A DNA stretch of 44,036 nucleotides from Candidatus Omnitrophota bacterium (lineage in GTDB: Bacteria > Omnitrophota > Gorgyraeia > Gygaellales > Profunditerraquicolaceae), in the NCBI GenBank assembly GCA_028710685.1, contig JAQTTQ010000005.1, forward strand, positions 1-44,036. Reading direction: 5' to 3'. The notes under the pieces were generated by a model, which was not told the DNA's origin, made no database searches, and saw only the letters and a program-made list of their open reading frames with translations. Shown piece by piece: positions 8,376-15,922 of the stretch (the first letter of the stretch is position 1; each line of letters begins with the position of its first letter). The translations under genes and the position numbers were made by a program.

Positions 8376-8406
8376 AGGGGACACCCTGCGAATCAGAGTG
8401 CCCCCT
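8376..8406 (-). other. Strong intercistronic hairpin between glutaredoxin and AhpF-like genes
   Basis: Two 13-nt arms (AGGGGGCACTCTG and CAGGGTGTCCCCT, minus strand) with a 5-nt loop form a near-perfect stem with two G-U pairs. No T-run follows on the minus strand, so it does not look like an intrinsic terminator. It may stabilise or process the mRNA or set the relative expression of the two genes. Confidence 0.7.
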
Positions 8407-8427
8407 ACTTATACCACTCGCTGAAGT

Positions 8428-8664
8428 TTATAAACCTAAGGACTGTTTTATCCTATCCTTATCAAATCCTACAATAATTTCCCCTTCAATATCAAGTACC
8501 GGGACACCCATTTGCCCCGAAACCTTAACCATTTCATCAGCTTTTTCAGGGTTAGCGCCAACATCAAAATCCTCGAAAACAATATTATTATCTTTGAGGA
8601 ATTGCTTAACCCTTATACACCAAGGACAAGTCGAAGTGCTGTATACCTTAACGTTTTTTGCCAT
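8428..8664 (-). CDS. Glutaredoxin-like disulfide carrier
   Basis: 78 aa thioredoxin-fold protein with active site CPWC (C13, C16) and the cis-proline loop MGVPVLDI near 52-59. Its short length and sequence (VKVYSTSTCPWCIRVKQFL) place it with the NrdH/YruB-like glutaredoxins rather than glutathione-linked ones. It lies directly before the AhpF-like reductase and 12 nt after the erythrin gene. I infer that the reductase recycles it and that it passes electrons to a peroxiredoxin or another target not in the window. Confidence 0.92.
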   Translation of the reverse strand: MAKNVKVYSTSTCPWCIRVKQFLKDNNIVFEDFDVGANPEKADEMVKVSGQMGVPVLDIEGEIIVGFDKDRIKQSLGL

Positions 8665-8676
8665 TTATCTTCCTTT

Positions 8677-9153
8677 CTAAAGCAGTTCCCTTATTTCCGT
8701 TAACGCTTTAAGGTGACCCTTCTCCTGCTCAATTAAATAATCTATTACCCTCTTGCCAGCATCAGGAACAACTTTCTTTATCCCTTCATAAAAAATAATG
8801 GATTCTTTCTCGAAAACCATAGCCTTTGCCAACGCTTCCTTATCGGTTTTTAAGGCACTAGCTATCACCCTTCCCGTATTTTCTTTAGTAAAAACGTGCT
8901 CGCTGGCTAGGGCATTCATATAGGCAAAATAATCATCCGAAACTAGGACCCCTTCCTTTGGGTTATCGGTTTTCTCCAAAATCTCTTGGAAAGACTTGAT
9001 ATGTTTTTCTTCCTCTCCTGCCAGGAACTTAAAAACTTCCTGTACCCTGATATCACTCGATAGGCTTACAAGGGTTGCATAAAAGTCTCTTCCGTTCTTC
9101 TCAATCTGTATTCCGATCTCTACTATTTCGCTTCCCGAAAAAACATCTCCCAT
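8677..9153 (-). CDS. Erythrin / ferritin-like diiron protein (rubrerythrin without rubredoxin domain)
   Basis: 158 aa four-helix ferritin-like protein. Iron-ligand motifs are visible: E18 (IQIEKNGRDFY), E47-E48 and H51 (GEEEKH), then EKESIIFYEGI around 113-123 and EQEKGHLKAL near the C-terminus. There is no CxxC rubredoxin module, so electrons would have to come from the separate rubredoxin encoded in the same operon. Such proteins reduce hydrogen peroxide or store iron in anaerobes. Peroxidase function is inferred from the family and from the neighbours (superoxide reductase, FprA). Confidence 0.88.
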   Translation of the reverse strand: MGDVFSGSEIVEIGIQIEKNGRDFYATLVSLSSDIRVQEVFKFLAGEEEKHIKSFQEILEKTDNPKEGVLVSDDYFAYMNALASEHVFTKENTGRVIASALKTDKEALAKAMVFEKESIIFYEGIKKVVPDAGKRVIDYLIEQEKGHLKALTEIRELL

Positions 9154-9172
9154 TACCTTCTCCTCTTATTAT

Positions 9173-9634
9173 CTATTTTAGATGCGCCGGGGTAAGATCA
9201 ACGGCCTCTTCAACTTCCAAAACAATCATATATTTGGGCTTAGGCAAAGATGCCTCCGGATGCCCTTTATGCCCTTTTTCTTCGCGGATATTCTTAAGCA
9301 GCCGCTGCGTAAGCCTGCCGGTAATCCTCTCTTCCCAGCTTTTTACAATATTTTCCGTCAACTCCTCCTCGTGAATTAACCTTGCCCTTCCCTTAAGGCA
9401 AAAACCCTTAAACCTATGCTCATCAAAAGCAGTTGCGCTGGCAGATGGATTTGACTTTAAATTCTTAAAAGTCTGCCCGTGGTAGGCATCAAGAAAATAA
9501 GCACGCCCGGACTCTTCAATCTTAATCATCCCCTTGCAAGAGGTATGGGGGAAACCTCTGCTGTCAATTGTAGTTATAACTACACAACCCTGGCTTTCAA
9601 AGAAATTTATTATTTCACTGGCTAGTTTCACCAT
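9173..9634 (-). CDS. Pyridoxamine 5'-phosphate oxidase-like FMN-binding protein
   Basis: 153 aa split beta-barrel of the PNPOx-like superfamily. It begins VKLASEIINFFESQGCVVITTIDSRGFPHTS, the typical substrate/FMN entry strand, and continues KSNPSASATAFDEHRFKGFCLKGRARL. Proteins of this kind bind FMN or another flavin and often act as small-molecule reductases or in stress responses; true PdxH function is unlikely from context. It is 9 nt after fprA and 19 nt before erythrin, so it is an integral operon member. The substrate is unknown. Confidence 0.85.
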   Translation of the reverse strand: MVKLASEIINFFESQGCVVITTIDSRGFPHTSCKGMIKIEESGRAYFLDAYHGQTFKNLKSNPSASATAFDEHRFKGFCLKGRARLIHEEELTENIVKSWEERITGRLTQRLLKNIREEKGHKGHPEASLPKPKYMIVLEVEEAVDLTPAHLK

Positions 9635-9643
9635 TAATATTGG

Positions 9644-10837
9644 TTAATTTACCTTATCCGCTTTAACAATATTCTTTCCAAATTCTAAACAGGCCGCTAG
9701 CTCATTTTCATCAGGCCGATATTTAATACCCAACCCCAAAAGAGACAGAGGGATACCGCTTGCATTAATAATCTTTTCTATATCTTTCACTGCTCCCCCT
9801 GCCCAGCCAAATGAACCAAAGGCGCAAGCAAACCTGTTTTTAGGAGCAAGGCCGCGCATAAATTCAAGAAAACCTGCCATTGAAGGAAGCATCCCGTTAT
9901 CGTGTGTTGAAGAGCCAAAGATAAAAAACCTGGAATCCAGCATCTCCTTAATTACTTCAGTCCGATCTGCATTATTAATATCAAAAAGCTTTACCTCTAT
10001 GCCGGAATCAATAATGCCCTGCGCAATCTTGCGCGCCATCTTTTCCGTTGAGCCCCACATTGTTTCATAGACTATCACGGCTTTAGGCTTTACCTCATTA
10101 TTAGCCCAAGACAGATACTTAGCAACTATTTCCATTGGGTTCTTACGCCAAATAAGGCCGTGGCTAGGGGCTATCACCTTAATAGGTATGCCCAGTTTCT
10201 GGATTTCTGCAATTTTCTTGGAAATTATAGCCCCCAGGGGCCAAAGAATATTTGCGTAATATTTCGCTGCTTCATCCCACAATACACAGGGGTCTACCTC
10301 ATCCGTAAATATAAAACTTGAGGCTAGGTGCTGGCCAAAGGCATCATTAGGCATAAGCAGGGATTCCTGCGGACAATAGGTAAACATGCTATCCGGCCAA
10401 TGAATCATAGGCGCTTCTATAAAAGAGAGAGTTTTCTTTCCCAAAGAAACCGAATCACCGGTTTTAACTTCTTTAAAATTCCAATCGCAATAGTAATTTT
10501 TATACAGCCCTTCCCGGCACTTTGCTGTACCCAATACCTGGGCATTAGGGCATAACTTCATAAGCGCAGGCAGGGCTCCGGAATGGTCTGTTTCGACATG
10601 ATTGGCTATTACATATGAAATCTTCTCCAGCGGGATAATCTTTTGTATATTCTGGATTAACTCTTCGGTAAACGGGCCGTAGACAGTATCAATAAGGGCA
10701 ATCTTATCATCAACTATAAGGTAAGAATTATAACTGGTGCCTCTTTTAGTAGTATAGGTATGGCCGTGGAAACTGCGCATATTCCAGTCTACTACGCCTA
10801 CCGCATAAATACCCGGCAGTATCTCAAGACTAGGCAT
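9644..10837 (-). CDS. fprA: FprA-type flavodiiron protein (NO/O2 reductase)
   Basis: 397 aa with a metallo-beta-lactamase-like diiron domain (1-250) fused to a flavodoxin domain (about 253-397). Iron ligands are complete: H80, E82, D84, H85 in HVETDHSGALP, the histidine of MIHWPDSMFTY, the aspartate of MPNDAFGQH and the histidine of APSHGLIWR. The FMN loop YETMWGSTEKMA starts the flavodoxin part. It has the simple class A architecture, so it needs an external electron donor; the rubredoxin and reductase genes directly upstream supply it. It reduces O2 to water or NO to N2O, protecting anaerobes. Confidence 0.95.
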   Translation of the reverse strand: MPSLEILPGIYAVGVVDWNMRSFHGHTYTTKRGTSYNSYLIVDDKIALIDTVYGPFTEELIQNIQKIIPLEKISYVIANHVETDHSGALPALMKLCPNAQVLGTAKCREGLYKNYYCDWNFKEVKTGDSVSLGKKTLSFIEAPMIHWPDSMFTYCPQESLLMPNDAFGQHLASSFIFTDEVDPCVLWDEAAKYYANILWPLGAIISKKIAEIQKLGIPIKVIAPSHGLIWRKNPMEIVAKYLSWANNEVKPKAVIVYETMWGSTEKMARKIAQGIIDSGIEVKLFDINNADRTEVIKEMLDSRFFIFGSSTHDNGMLPSMAGFLEFMRGLAPKNRFACAFGSFGWAGGAVKDIEKIINASGIPLSLLGLGIKYRPDENELAACLEFGKNIVKADKVN

Positions 10838-10864
10838 TTGGACACCTCCTAAAATGCTAATTTT

Positions 10865-11572
10865 CTACTGATACCCCTGGAAATTCTCCGTAATGATATT
10901 GCCTAAAGGCACTCCCAATTCCTTTGCCAAAAGCCCTTTCATCGCCTCCACCATAGAAGGCGGCCCGCAAAGAAAAAAGAAACGCTCTAAATAATCCGGT
11001 ACTTCTTTCTTAATTATATCGGGATTTATCCTTCCTACAATACAGCTAAATTCCGTATCCTTCTCGCATAAGACATGAATGACGCGTAAATTGCTGTATT
11101 CTCTTTGCATGGCCTCAAAGTCTTCGCGAAAGGCAATATCCCTCACAGAGTTATTCGCATAAAGCAGGGCGATATCTAAATTCAAATTTTTATCTGCGGC
11201 AAACTTGCACATGCTCCTTATAGGAGTAATTCCGATCCCGCCCGAAATAAAGGCGATCCTTTCTGCTGCGCGCTCAAGCGTAAAAGCTCCGTAGGGATAT
11301 TCGATTGAAACCATATCCCCGGGTTTAAGAATTGAGAAGGCCGCAGAAAAATCGCTGTCGGTTATCTTCTTGGTGAATTCAAGATAACCTTTTTCAGTAG
11401 GAGAGTTTGAAATTGAAAGATAGCGCTGCAAATTTTTGTCATTATTAAGCTTAATCCGCAAAAACTGCCCCGCCTTAAATTCCATCGGCCCATCCACAGC
11501 CGCTCTAATGCTTTTGACATTATAGGTGCGCGGGATAACCTTAATTATTCGTGCACAAACTGGATTAACCAT
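10865..11572 (-). CDS. FAD/NAD(P)H oxidoreductase of the ferredoxin reductase family
   Basis: 235 aa. The FAD-binding barrel carries RYLSISNSP near 50-58 and the nucleotide domain has FISGGIGITPIRSM near 108-121 and FLCGPPSMVEAMKG near 200-213. There is no [2Fe-2S] domain at either end. It lies 3 nt after rubredoxin and 27 nt before fprA, so it is most likely the NAD(P)H:rubredoxin reductase of this module. A role as flavin or ferredoxin reductase cannot be excluded. Confidence 0.88.
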   Translation of the reverse strand: MVNPVCARIIKVIPRTYNVKSIRAAVDGPMEFKAGQFLRIKLNNDKNLQRYLSISNSPTEKGYLEFTKKITDSDFSAAFSILKPGDMVSIEYPYGAFTLERAAERIAFISGGIGITPIRSMCKFAADKNLNLDIALLYANNSVRDIAFREDFEAMQREYSNLRVIHVLCEKDTEFSCIVGRINPDIIKKEVPDYLERFFFLCGPPSMVEAMKGLLAKELGVPLGNIITENFQGYQ

Positions 11573-11575
11573 AGT

Positions 11576-11734
11576 TTAAACCTTTTCAAACATATCCTTG
11601 CCTACCCCGCATTCAGGGCAAACCCAGGAATCAGGAAGCTTACCAAAAGGGGTATTGGCAGGAATATTCTGGGTAGCATCCCCTATTGCCGGATCATAGA
11701 TGTAACCGCATACTGTACACTTATATTTATCCAT
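11576..11734 (-). CDS. Rubredoxin
   Basis: 52 aa, full length for the family, starting [15 protein letters not shown]. The two knuckles CTVCGY (C6, C9) and CPECGV (C39, C42) hold one Fe(Cys)4 centre; the central [13 protein letters not shown] and LPDSWVCP are standard. The start has a strong ribosome site (AAAGGAGG). It lies between superoxide reductase and the flavin reductase, so it is the likely electron carrier to superoxide reductase, FprA and the erythrin. Confidence 0.97.
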   Translation of the reverse strand: MDKYKCTVCGYIYDPAIGDATQNIPANTPFGKLPDSWVCPECGVGKDMFEKV

Positions 11735-11746
11735 ACCAAACCTCCT

Positions 11747-12136
11747 TTACCCAATTTTTAAATCTTTGGTATTTTTCCATACCCCATGTATATTACAATA
11801 GGCAGTAGCTAAAATAGTCCCGGATTTACCTGCCTTAAAATAGGCCGTGGCCTTTGGCTGAGAATATACAGTACTTGTATTAGGCCCCTGTACAGATTCT
11901 CCGTGGGTATTAAATTCAAAGCGCGCAACCTGCAGGGGAAATTTTTCCTCCGGGATAAGATAATAAACTTCAATAGATTTTATATGATGCTCCACAGTAT
12001 TTGGATGCGCTATCTCTTTGCCCACTTCAACTGTTACTTTTACAATTTCATCCTTGCCGATTGTATCCGGCGCGTCAATTACCGGCACATGTTTCTCAGC
12101 TTTCCAGTCTGCTGTCTGCAGCGTCAATTCAGCCAT
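11747..12136 (-). CDS. Superoxide reductase (neelaredoxin type)
   Basis: 129 aa with a single Fe(His)4(Cys) centre: E14, K15 and H16 (AEKHVPVI), H44 and H50 (AHPNTVEHHI), C114 and H117 (AYCNIHGVW). No N-terminal desulforedoxin domain is present, so it belongs with the one-iron neelaredoxins. It reduces superoxide to peroxide without making oxygen, using electrons from rubredoxin, which is encoded 12 nt downstream. The peroxide produced could be handled by the erythrin in the same operon. Confidence 0.96.
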   Translation of the reverse strand: MAELTLQTADWKAEKHVPVIDAPDTIGKDEIVKVTVEVGKEIAHPNTVEHHIKSIEVYYLIPEEKFPLQVARFEFNTHGESVQGPNTSTVYSQPKATAYFKAGKSGTILATAYCNIHGVWKNTKDLKIG

Positions 12137-12145
12137 TTTAGCCTC

Positions 12146-13438
12146 CTATTCCTTTAATATTTTCTTTAAATCTTCTTCCGGCGTACCTATAAGCCTTAGG
12201 TCAAACTTCTCCTGAAGCAGCCCAAATACATTCTTAGAAATAAAGGCAGGAGGGGTCGGGCCTATGTATATTCCTTTAATATTAAGATATAACAAACTAA
12301 GCAATATGGCAACTGCTTTTTGCTCAAACCAAGACAGAACTAATGTAAGCGGCAAATCATTTACGCCGCAATTAAATGCCTTGGATAAGGCAAGCGCCAC
12401 CTGTACTGCCGAATAAGCATTATTACACTGGCCTACATCAATAAGGCGAGGTATGCCGTCTATCTCGCCGAAATCAATTTTGTTAAAACGGTATTTACCG
12501 CAGGCAAGGGTCAAGATTACACAGTCTTTGGGGACTCTTTCTGCGAATTCAGTATAATAGTTTCTACCCGGCTTGGCTCCATCGCACCCTCCTATTAAAA
12601 AGAAATGTTTAATCTTTCCGGATTTAACCGCGGCAATGATCTTATCCGCAAGGCCCAAGATAGCCGTATGGTGGAAACCTGTCATAATCTTCTTTCCCGG
12701 TACTTCTGACAGAGGAGGAAGCTGCTTGGCTTTTTCGATTATAGCCGAGAAATTCCTTCCCTCTAAATGGTTTGCCCCGGTGACCCCGGTAATCCCTATT
12801 GTAAATAACCTGTCCAGGTAAGTATTCTCCGGAGGAATTAAAACACAGTTAGTTGTAGCAAGTAAGGCACCGCTAAAAACATTAAACTCTTTTTTCTGCT
12901 CCTGCCATGCGCCTCCGTAATTACCTGCCAAATGCTTGAATTTCTTTAGTTCAGGATAACCATGCGCAGGAAGCATCTCGCTATGCGTATAAATATTTAT
13001 TCCGCTGCCTTCTGTCTGTTTTAGTAATTCGTAGAGATCCAAAAGATCATGTCCGGTTATAAGAATCCCCGGCCCTTTTCTGGTACCCGTATCAACCTCA
13101 ACAGGGACCGGATTGCCGAACCTCTCGGTATGGGCTTTATCCAGAGTTTCCATAATCCTTAAGTTCATAGCCCCGCATTTAAGAACAGCCTGTAAGTGGT
13201 CATTAAGGTCAAAACTCACATTGGTTACTGTCTTAAAGAGTGCCTCGTGCATAAAAGCATCCACCTCTTCATCCCGTGCGCCTAATTCCCTTGCATGATA
13301 AGCGTAAGCTGCGATACCTTTAAGGCCATACAAAAGTATCTCCTGAAGGCTCTGGATATCCTCATTTTTACCGCAAACCCCCACCTTTACCGCGCAACCT
13401 GTCCCTGACATTGTTTGCTCGCATTGGTTACAAAACAT
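12146..13438 (-). CDS. hcp: Hybrid cluster protein (class III Hcp)
   Basis: 430 aa. N-terminal cysteines C3, C6, C15 and C21 bind the cubane cluster. Ligands for the hybrid 4Fe-2O-2S cluster are visible in GHDLLDLYELL, HSEMLPAHGYP, FSGALLATTNCVLIPP, GGCDGAKPG, TLACGKYRFN, VGQCNN and the EQKAVAILL helix. The three-helix bundle that follows the N-terminal cysteines in 540-550-residue Hcp is missing, as in class III enzymes of thermophiles and methanogens. Hcp reduces NO to N2O or hydroxylamine to ammonia. It is 9 nt before superoxide reductase and 39 nt after a dicluster ferredoxin that may be its donor. Confidence 0.95.
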   Translation of the reverse strand: MFCNQCEQTMSGTGCAVKVGVCGKNEDIQSLQEILLYGLKGIAAYAYHARELGARDEEVDAFMHEALFKTVTNVSFDLNDHLQAVLKCGAMNLRIMETLDKAHTERFGNPVPVEVDTGTRKGPGILITGHDLLDLYELLKQTEGSGINIYTHSEMLPAHGYPELKKFKHLAGNYGGAWQEQKKEFNVFSGALLATTNCVLIPPENTYLDRLFTIGITGVTGANHLEGRNFSAIIEKAKQLPPLSEVPGKKIMTGFHHTAILGLADKIIAAVKSGKIKHFFLIGGCDGAKPGRNYYTEFAERVPKDCVILTLACGKYRFNKIDFGEIDGIPRLIDVGQCNNAYSAVQVALALSKAFNCGVNDLPLTLVLSWFEQKAVAILLSLLYLNIKGIYIGPTPPAFISKNVFGLLQEKFDLRLIGTPEEDLKKILKE

Positions 13439-13477
13439 TATCCCCTCCTTTTCCGCTATAGCTGCTTTATTTATAAT

Positions 13478-14314
13478 TTACTTAAGCCTCTCACCCTTAA
13501 TACCTATAACCACCTCTTCAAACCTACTGCCGCTTTTTGATTCTTCAATAGCTTTTTTTATTATATCAACTAACCCGAAACAGCATGGTACTTCCATATG
13601 CGCATAGGTTATAGACTTAACATCGTTATTCTTTAATATTTCGACTATCTTCTCAGTATAAACCGAGGCATCGTCAAGCTTAGGGCAGCCTACCAAAAGT
13701 ATCTTTCCTTTAAGCAGTTTATCATGAAAAGAAGGATATGCAAAAGGGACACAATCCGCGGCAATCAGAACATCCGCATTATTAAGGTAAGGCGCAAACG
13801 CAGGCACAAGCATTAATTGTACGGGCCAATTACCGAGTTGGGAATCCGACTCTTTGGCATTACCAAGACCATTCTCAGACTGTTGCTTTCTCGAAAACTC
13901 CATAAGCCTTGAACCAGGGCAGCCCTGATGGTATGTGTCTGTTAAAACAGGCTCTTCATTAAGAGGGCTTTCTATCTTCTTCTCTTTTAGGTAATCCAAT
14001 GCCTCCTTTAGAAACTTCTCCTCATGGTGCTCTTTTAAATGCACAAGGTGGGCTTTGATTACGTTATCACCCTGCTTTATGACATTATCCATTACCTTCT
14101 TTTCGTTGTAAGGCTTTGCCTCCCTCTCGGTAAAAGTAATGGCGCCCTGAGGGCAATGCCCGATACAAGCCCCAAGCCCATCGCAAAACAAATCGCTGAT
14201 CAGCCTTGCCTTTCCGTCAATTATCTGAATCGCGCCTTCAGGGCAATTAGGTATGCATAATCCGCAACCATTACATTTATTTTCATCTATTTCAATTATC
14301 TTTCTTTTTGGCAT
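13478..14314 (-). CDS. Dicluster ferredoxin with cysteine-containing C-terminal domain, Hcp-associated
   Basis: 278 aa. Residues 1-65 carry two Fe-S motifs: C14, C17, C20, C24 and a less regular second set with C44, C50, C54 (CDGLGACIGHCPQGAI). The remaining 200 residues hold more cysteines: HQGCPGSR near 142, AADCVPFAYPS near 189, LVGCPKLDD near 209 and VPCCFGLVD near 239. The C-terminal domain has no name I can assign. This type of protein is often encoded beside hcp in anaerobes, so electron supply to Hcp is the natural inference. It follows the Rrf2 gene by 12 nt. Confidence 0.85.
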   Translation of the reverse strand: MPKRKIIEIDENKCNGCGLCIPNCPEGAIQIIDGKARLISDLFCDGLGACIGHCPQGAITFTEREAKPYNEKKVMDNVIKQGDNVIKAHLVHLKEHHEEKFLKEALDYLKEKKIESPLNEEPVLTDTYHQGCPGSRLMEFSRKQQSENGLGNAKESDSQLGNWPVQLMLVPAFAPYLNNADVLIAADCVPFAYPSFHDKLLKGKILLVGCPKLDDASVYTEKIVEILKNNDVKSITYAHMEVPCCFGLVDIIKKAIEESKSGSRFEEVVIGIKGERLK

Positions 14315-14326
14315 TGATATTCAACC

Positions 14327-14725
14327 TCACTTTATTAAAGAAGCAACGGCCACCGAAGATAACTCTTTTCTTACGTACTTTTCAATTCTTAAGATCCTTT
14401 CCCGTAAAGGACAATCCTTGGTATGCGGGCAAATTCCTTTCCCCAGAGAACATTCATTCAGACAAAATTCTCCTTGGAAAATATGCATAATATCGGTAAG
14501 AAATATGTCTTCGGGGGGCTTTGCAAGCGAGAAACCTCCGCCCTTTCCCTTAAAAGAATTCAAAATCCCTTTGTTATGCAATACCTGCAGCAGTTTTCTT
14601 AAAAAAGGACCCGGGATTCTTAAATTCTTAACAAGCGAAGATACGGGATAAAGCCTTTCTTTGTTCTTAGCTATAAAACAAACTGCCCTTAGGGCGTAAT
14701 CTGTATCGCGCGTAATTAATTTCAT
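14327..14725 (-). CDS. Fe-S Rrf2-family regulator of the redox operon
   Basis: 132 aa with the Rrf2 winged HTH (MKLITRDTDYALRAVCFIAK, then LRIPGPFLRKLLQVLHNKGI at about 35-54) and cysteines C88, C92, C99 and C105 in the cluster loop, suiting an NsrR/IscR-type Fe-S sensor of NO, superoxide or oxygen. It is the first full gene of the redox operon and a dyad overlaps the promoter 125 nt upstream, fitting autoregulation. Its ATG has no Shine-Dalgarno sequence; a 25-codon ORF with a strong one ends 27 nt upstream, so its translation may depend on re-initiation. Confidence 0.93.
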   Translation of the reverse strand: MKLITRDTDYALRAVCFIAKNKERLYPVSSLVKNLRIPGPFLRKLLQVLHNKGILNSFKGKGGGFSLAKPPEDIFLTDIMHIFQGEFCLNECSLGKGICPHTKDCPLRERILRIEKYVRKELSSVAVASLIK

Positions 14726-14752
14726 ATTTAATTTAGGTTAGGCAGTTTATCG

Positions 14753-14830
14753 TCATGCCCAGGACACTTTACTGCAGCCCTCTTTACAGTGGGCAACGGG
14801 GCGCAACATATATCTAACAGTAATATCCAT
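14753..14830 (-). CDS. Candidate 25-aa Cys-containing leader peptide
   Basis: ATG at 14830 with a strong ribosome site (AAAGGAGG, 5 nt spacing) opens a 25-codon frame ending in TGA. It begins MDITVRYMLR and holds H14, C15 and C19 (AHCKEGCSKVSW). It lies between a consensus promoter and the SD-less Rrf2 start. No family is recognised. It could be a regulatory leader whose translation feeds the Rrf2 gene, a real small thiol peptide, or a chance frame. Confidence 0.5.
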   Translation of the reverse strand: MDITVRYMLRPVAHCKEGCSKVSWA

Positions 14831-14850
14831 ACACCCCTCCTTTCCAGTTA

Positions 14851-14878
14851 ATGATACCATAATAGTATCATATGTCAA
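14851..14878 (-). promoter_or_regulatory. Redox-operon promoter with overlapping dyad operator
   Basis: Minus-strand -35 TTGACA (14878-14873), 16-nt spacer, -10 TATCAT (14856-14851). A perfect inverted repeat with 7-bp arms ATGATAC and GTATCAT (14851-14857 and 14865-14871, 7-nt centre) covers the spacer and the -10 box, placing a dimeric repressor directly over the RNA polymerase site. The adjacent Rrf2 protein is the obvious candidate ligand. Confidence 0.75.
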
Positions 14879-14890
14879 GAAAAAAATTAC

Positions 14891-15922
14891 CTATTTTATA
14901 AAGACATTCATCAAATACCCTAAGATAATTACCTGCGGCAGGGTAACCAAAGGAAGCCACAAGGCTACTCTCCTGCCTACGTTTACCCAGAGAAGCCCGA
15001 TCTCGGTATAATCGGTTACTACACCTGCCATAAGAAATGTAAAACTATTACCCAGCGCCCCTGTCTGCCGGTATATCTCAAAGGCCAAGGGACTTGAGCC
15101 CTCAGAGCATACCTCAATTATAGTGGCTAGTCCTAATGTAACTACCAGCCCGAATAAGGTTGGGCCCATAAACTTATGGAAAAAATGAGTCGGTATGTAT
15201 GCCCCTGCTAACGAAGCGATAAATACCCCGAGTATTATCCACCACAATACCATACGAGAGAGGCTTAAAGCCCCAATGACTACTCCTTTAAAATCATTGA
15301 CCAAATTCCCTAAGGTAAACTTGTAACTTTTAAACCTGGCATACAAATCTCTTCTAATTGAAAAATCATCTCCCACCTCAATGATATTATTATTTTTCTC
15401 AATTAAACCCTTTTTCTCAAGAAAGATAAAAATAAATCCCGTGCTTATGGCGATAATTACTGCCGAGGCTATAATTAATACCCCTTTAAGACCAAAGAAA
15501 CCCACCAGCATAACAGTCAGGGTAAAATTTGCCCAGGGGCTGGCCAGAAGAAAACTGACTACCGCAGGATTGGATGCCCCCTTCTTATGCAACTGTATAG
15601 ACAAGGCTAATATTCCATGGCTGCAGGCACTCATTAAGAAGCCTAAGAATACGGCATTAAATATCGTGGCGGGCTTATTGCGGGAGAGGATTTTAGATAT
15701 ATACTCCCTAGGTACATAATAATCTATAGCCCCGCCCAAAAACAGCCCTAAGGCAACCGCCCACCAGATACTCTTTACATAATTTATAAAATTCTCCTGA
15801 AATGGCTTCAAAGGCGGAAAGAATACGGACAAAAAAAGCAGCAGCCCGGCTAAAGCACTAACAACTAAGAGCTTATTGCTGAGAATTCTTGGCCTTGCCT
15901 TATTTGAACAGCATTCCTGCAT
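14891..15922 (-). CDS. YraQ/ArsP-type membrane permease (DUF318)
   Basis: 343 aa from the ATG at 15922, which overlaps the previous stop as TAATG; a TTG start 7 codons earlier is possible but less likely. The protein has two repeated membrane halves with cysteine-containing signatures: SACSHGILALSIQLHKKGAS near 100-120 and IIEVCSEGSSPLAFEIYRQ near 270-290, the second in a domain-swapped arrangement typical of this family. The N-terminus has a CC pair (MQECCSNK). Relatives include ArsP organoarsenical exporters and uncharacterised permeases. Coupling to an ArsB/NhaD-like transporter suggests a joint ion or metalloid function; the substrate is unknown. Confidence 0.85.
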   Translation of the reverse strand: MQECCSNKARPRILSNKLLVVSALAGLLLFLSVFFPPLKPFQENFINYVKSIWWAVALGLFLGGAIDYYVPREYISKILSRNKPATIFNAVFLGFLMSACSHGILALSIQLHKKGASNPAVVSFLLASPWANFTLTVMLVGFFGLKGVLIIASAVIIAISTGFIFIFLEKKGLIEKNNNIIEVGDDFSIRRDLYARFKSYKFTLGNLVNDFKGVVIGALSLSRMVLWWIILGVFIASLAGAYIPTHFFHKFMGPTLFGLVVTLGLATIIEVCSEGSSPLAFEIYRQTGALGNSFTFLMAGVVTDYTEIGLLWVNVGRRVALWLPLVTLPQVIILGYLMNVFIK

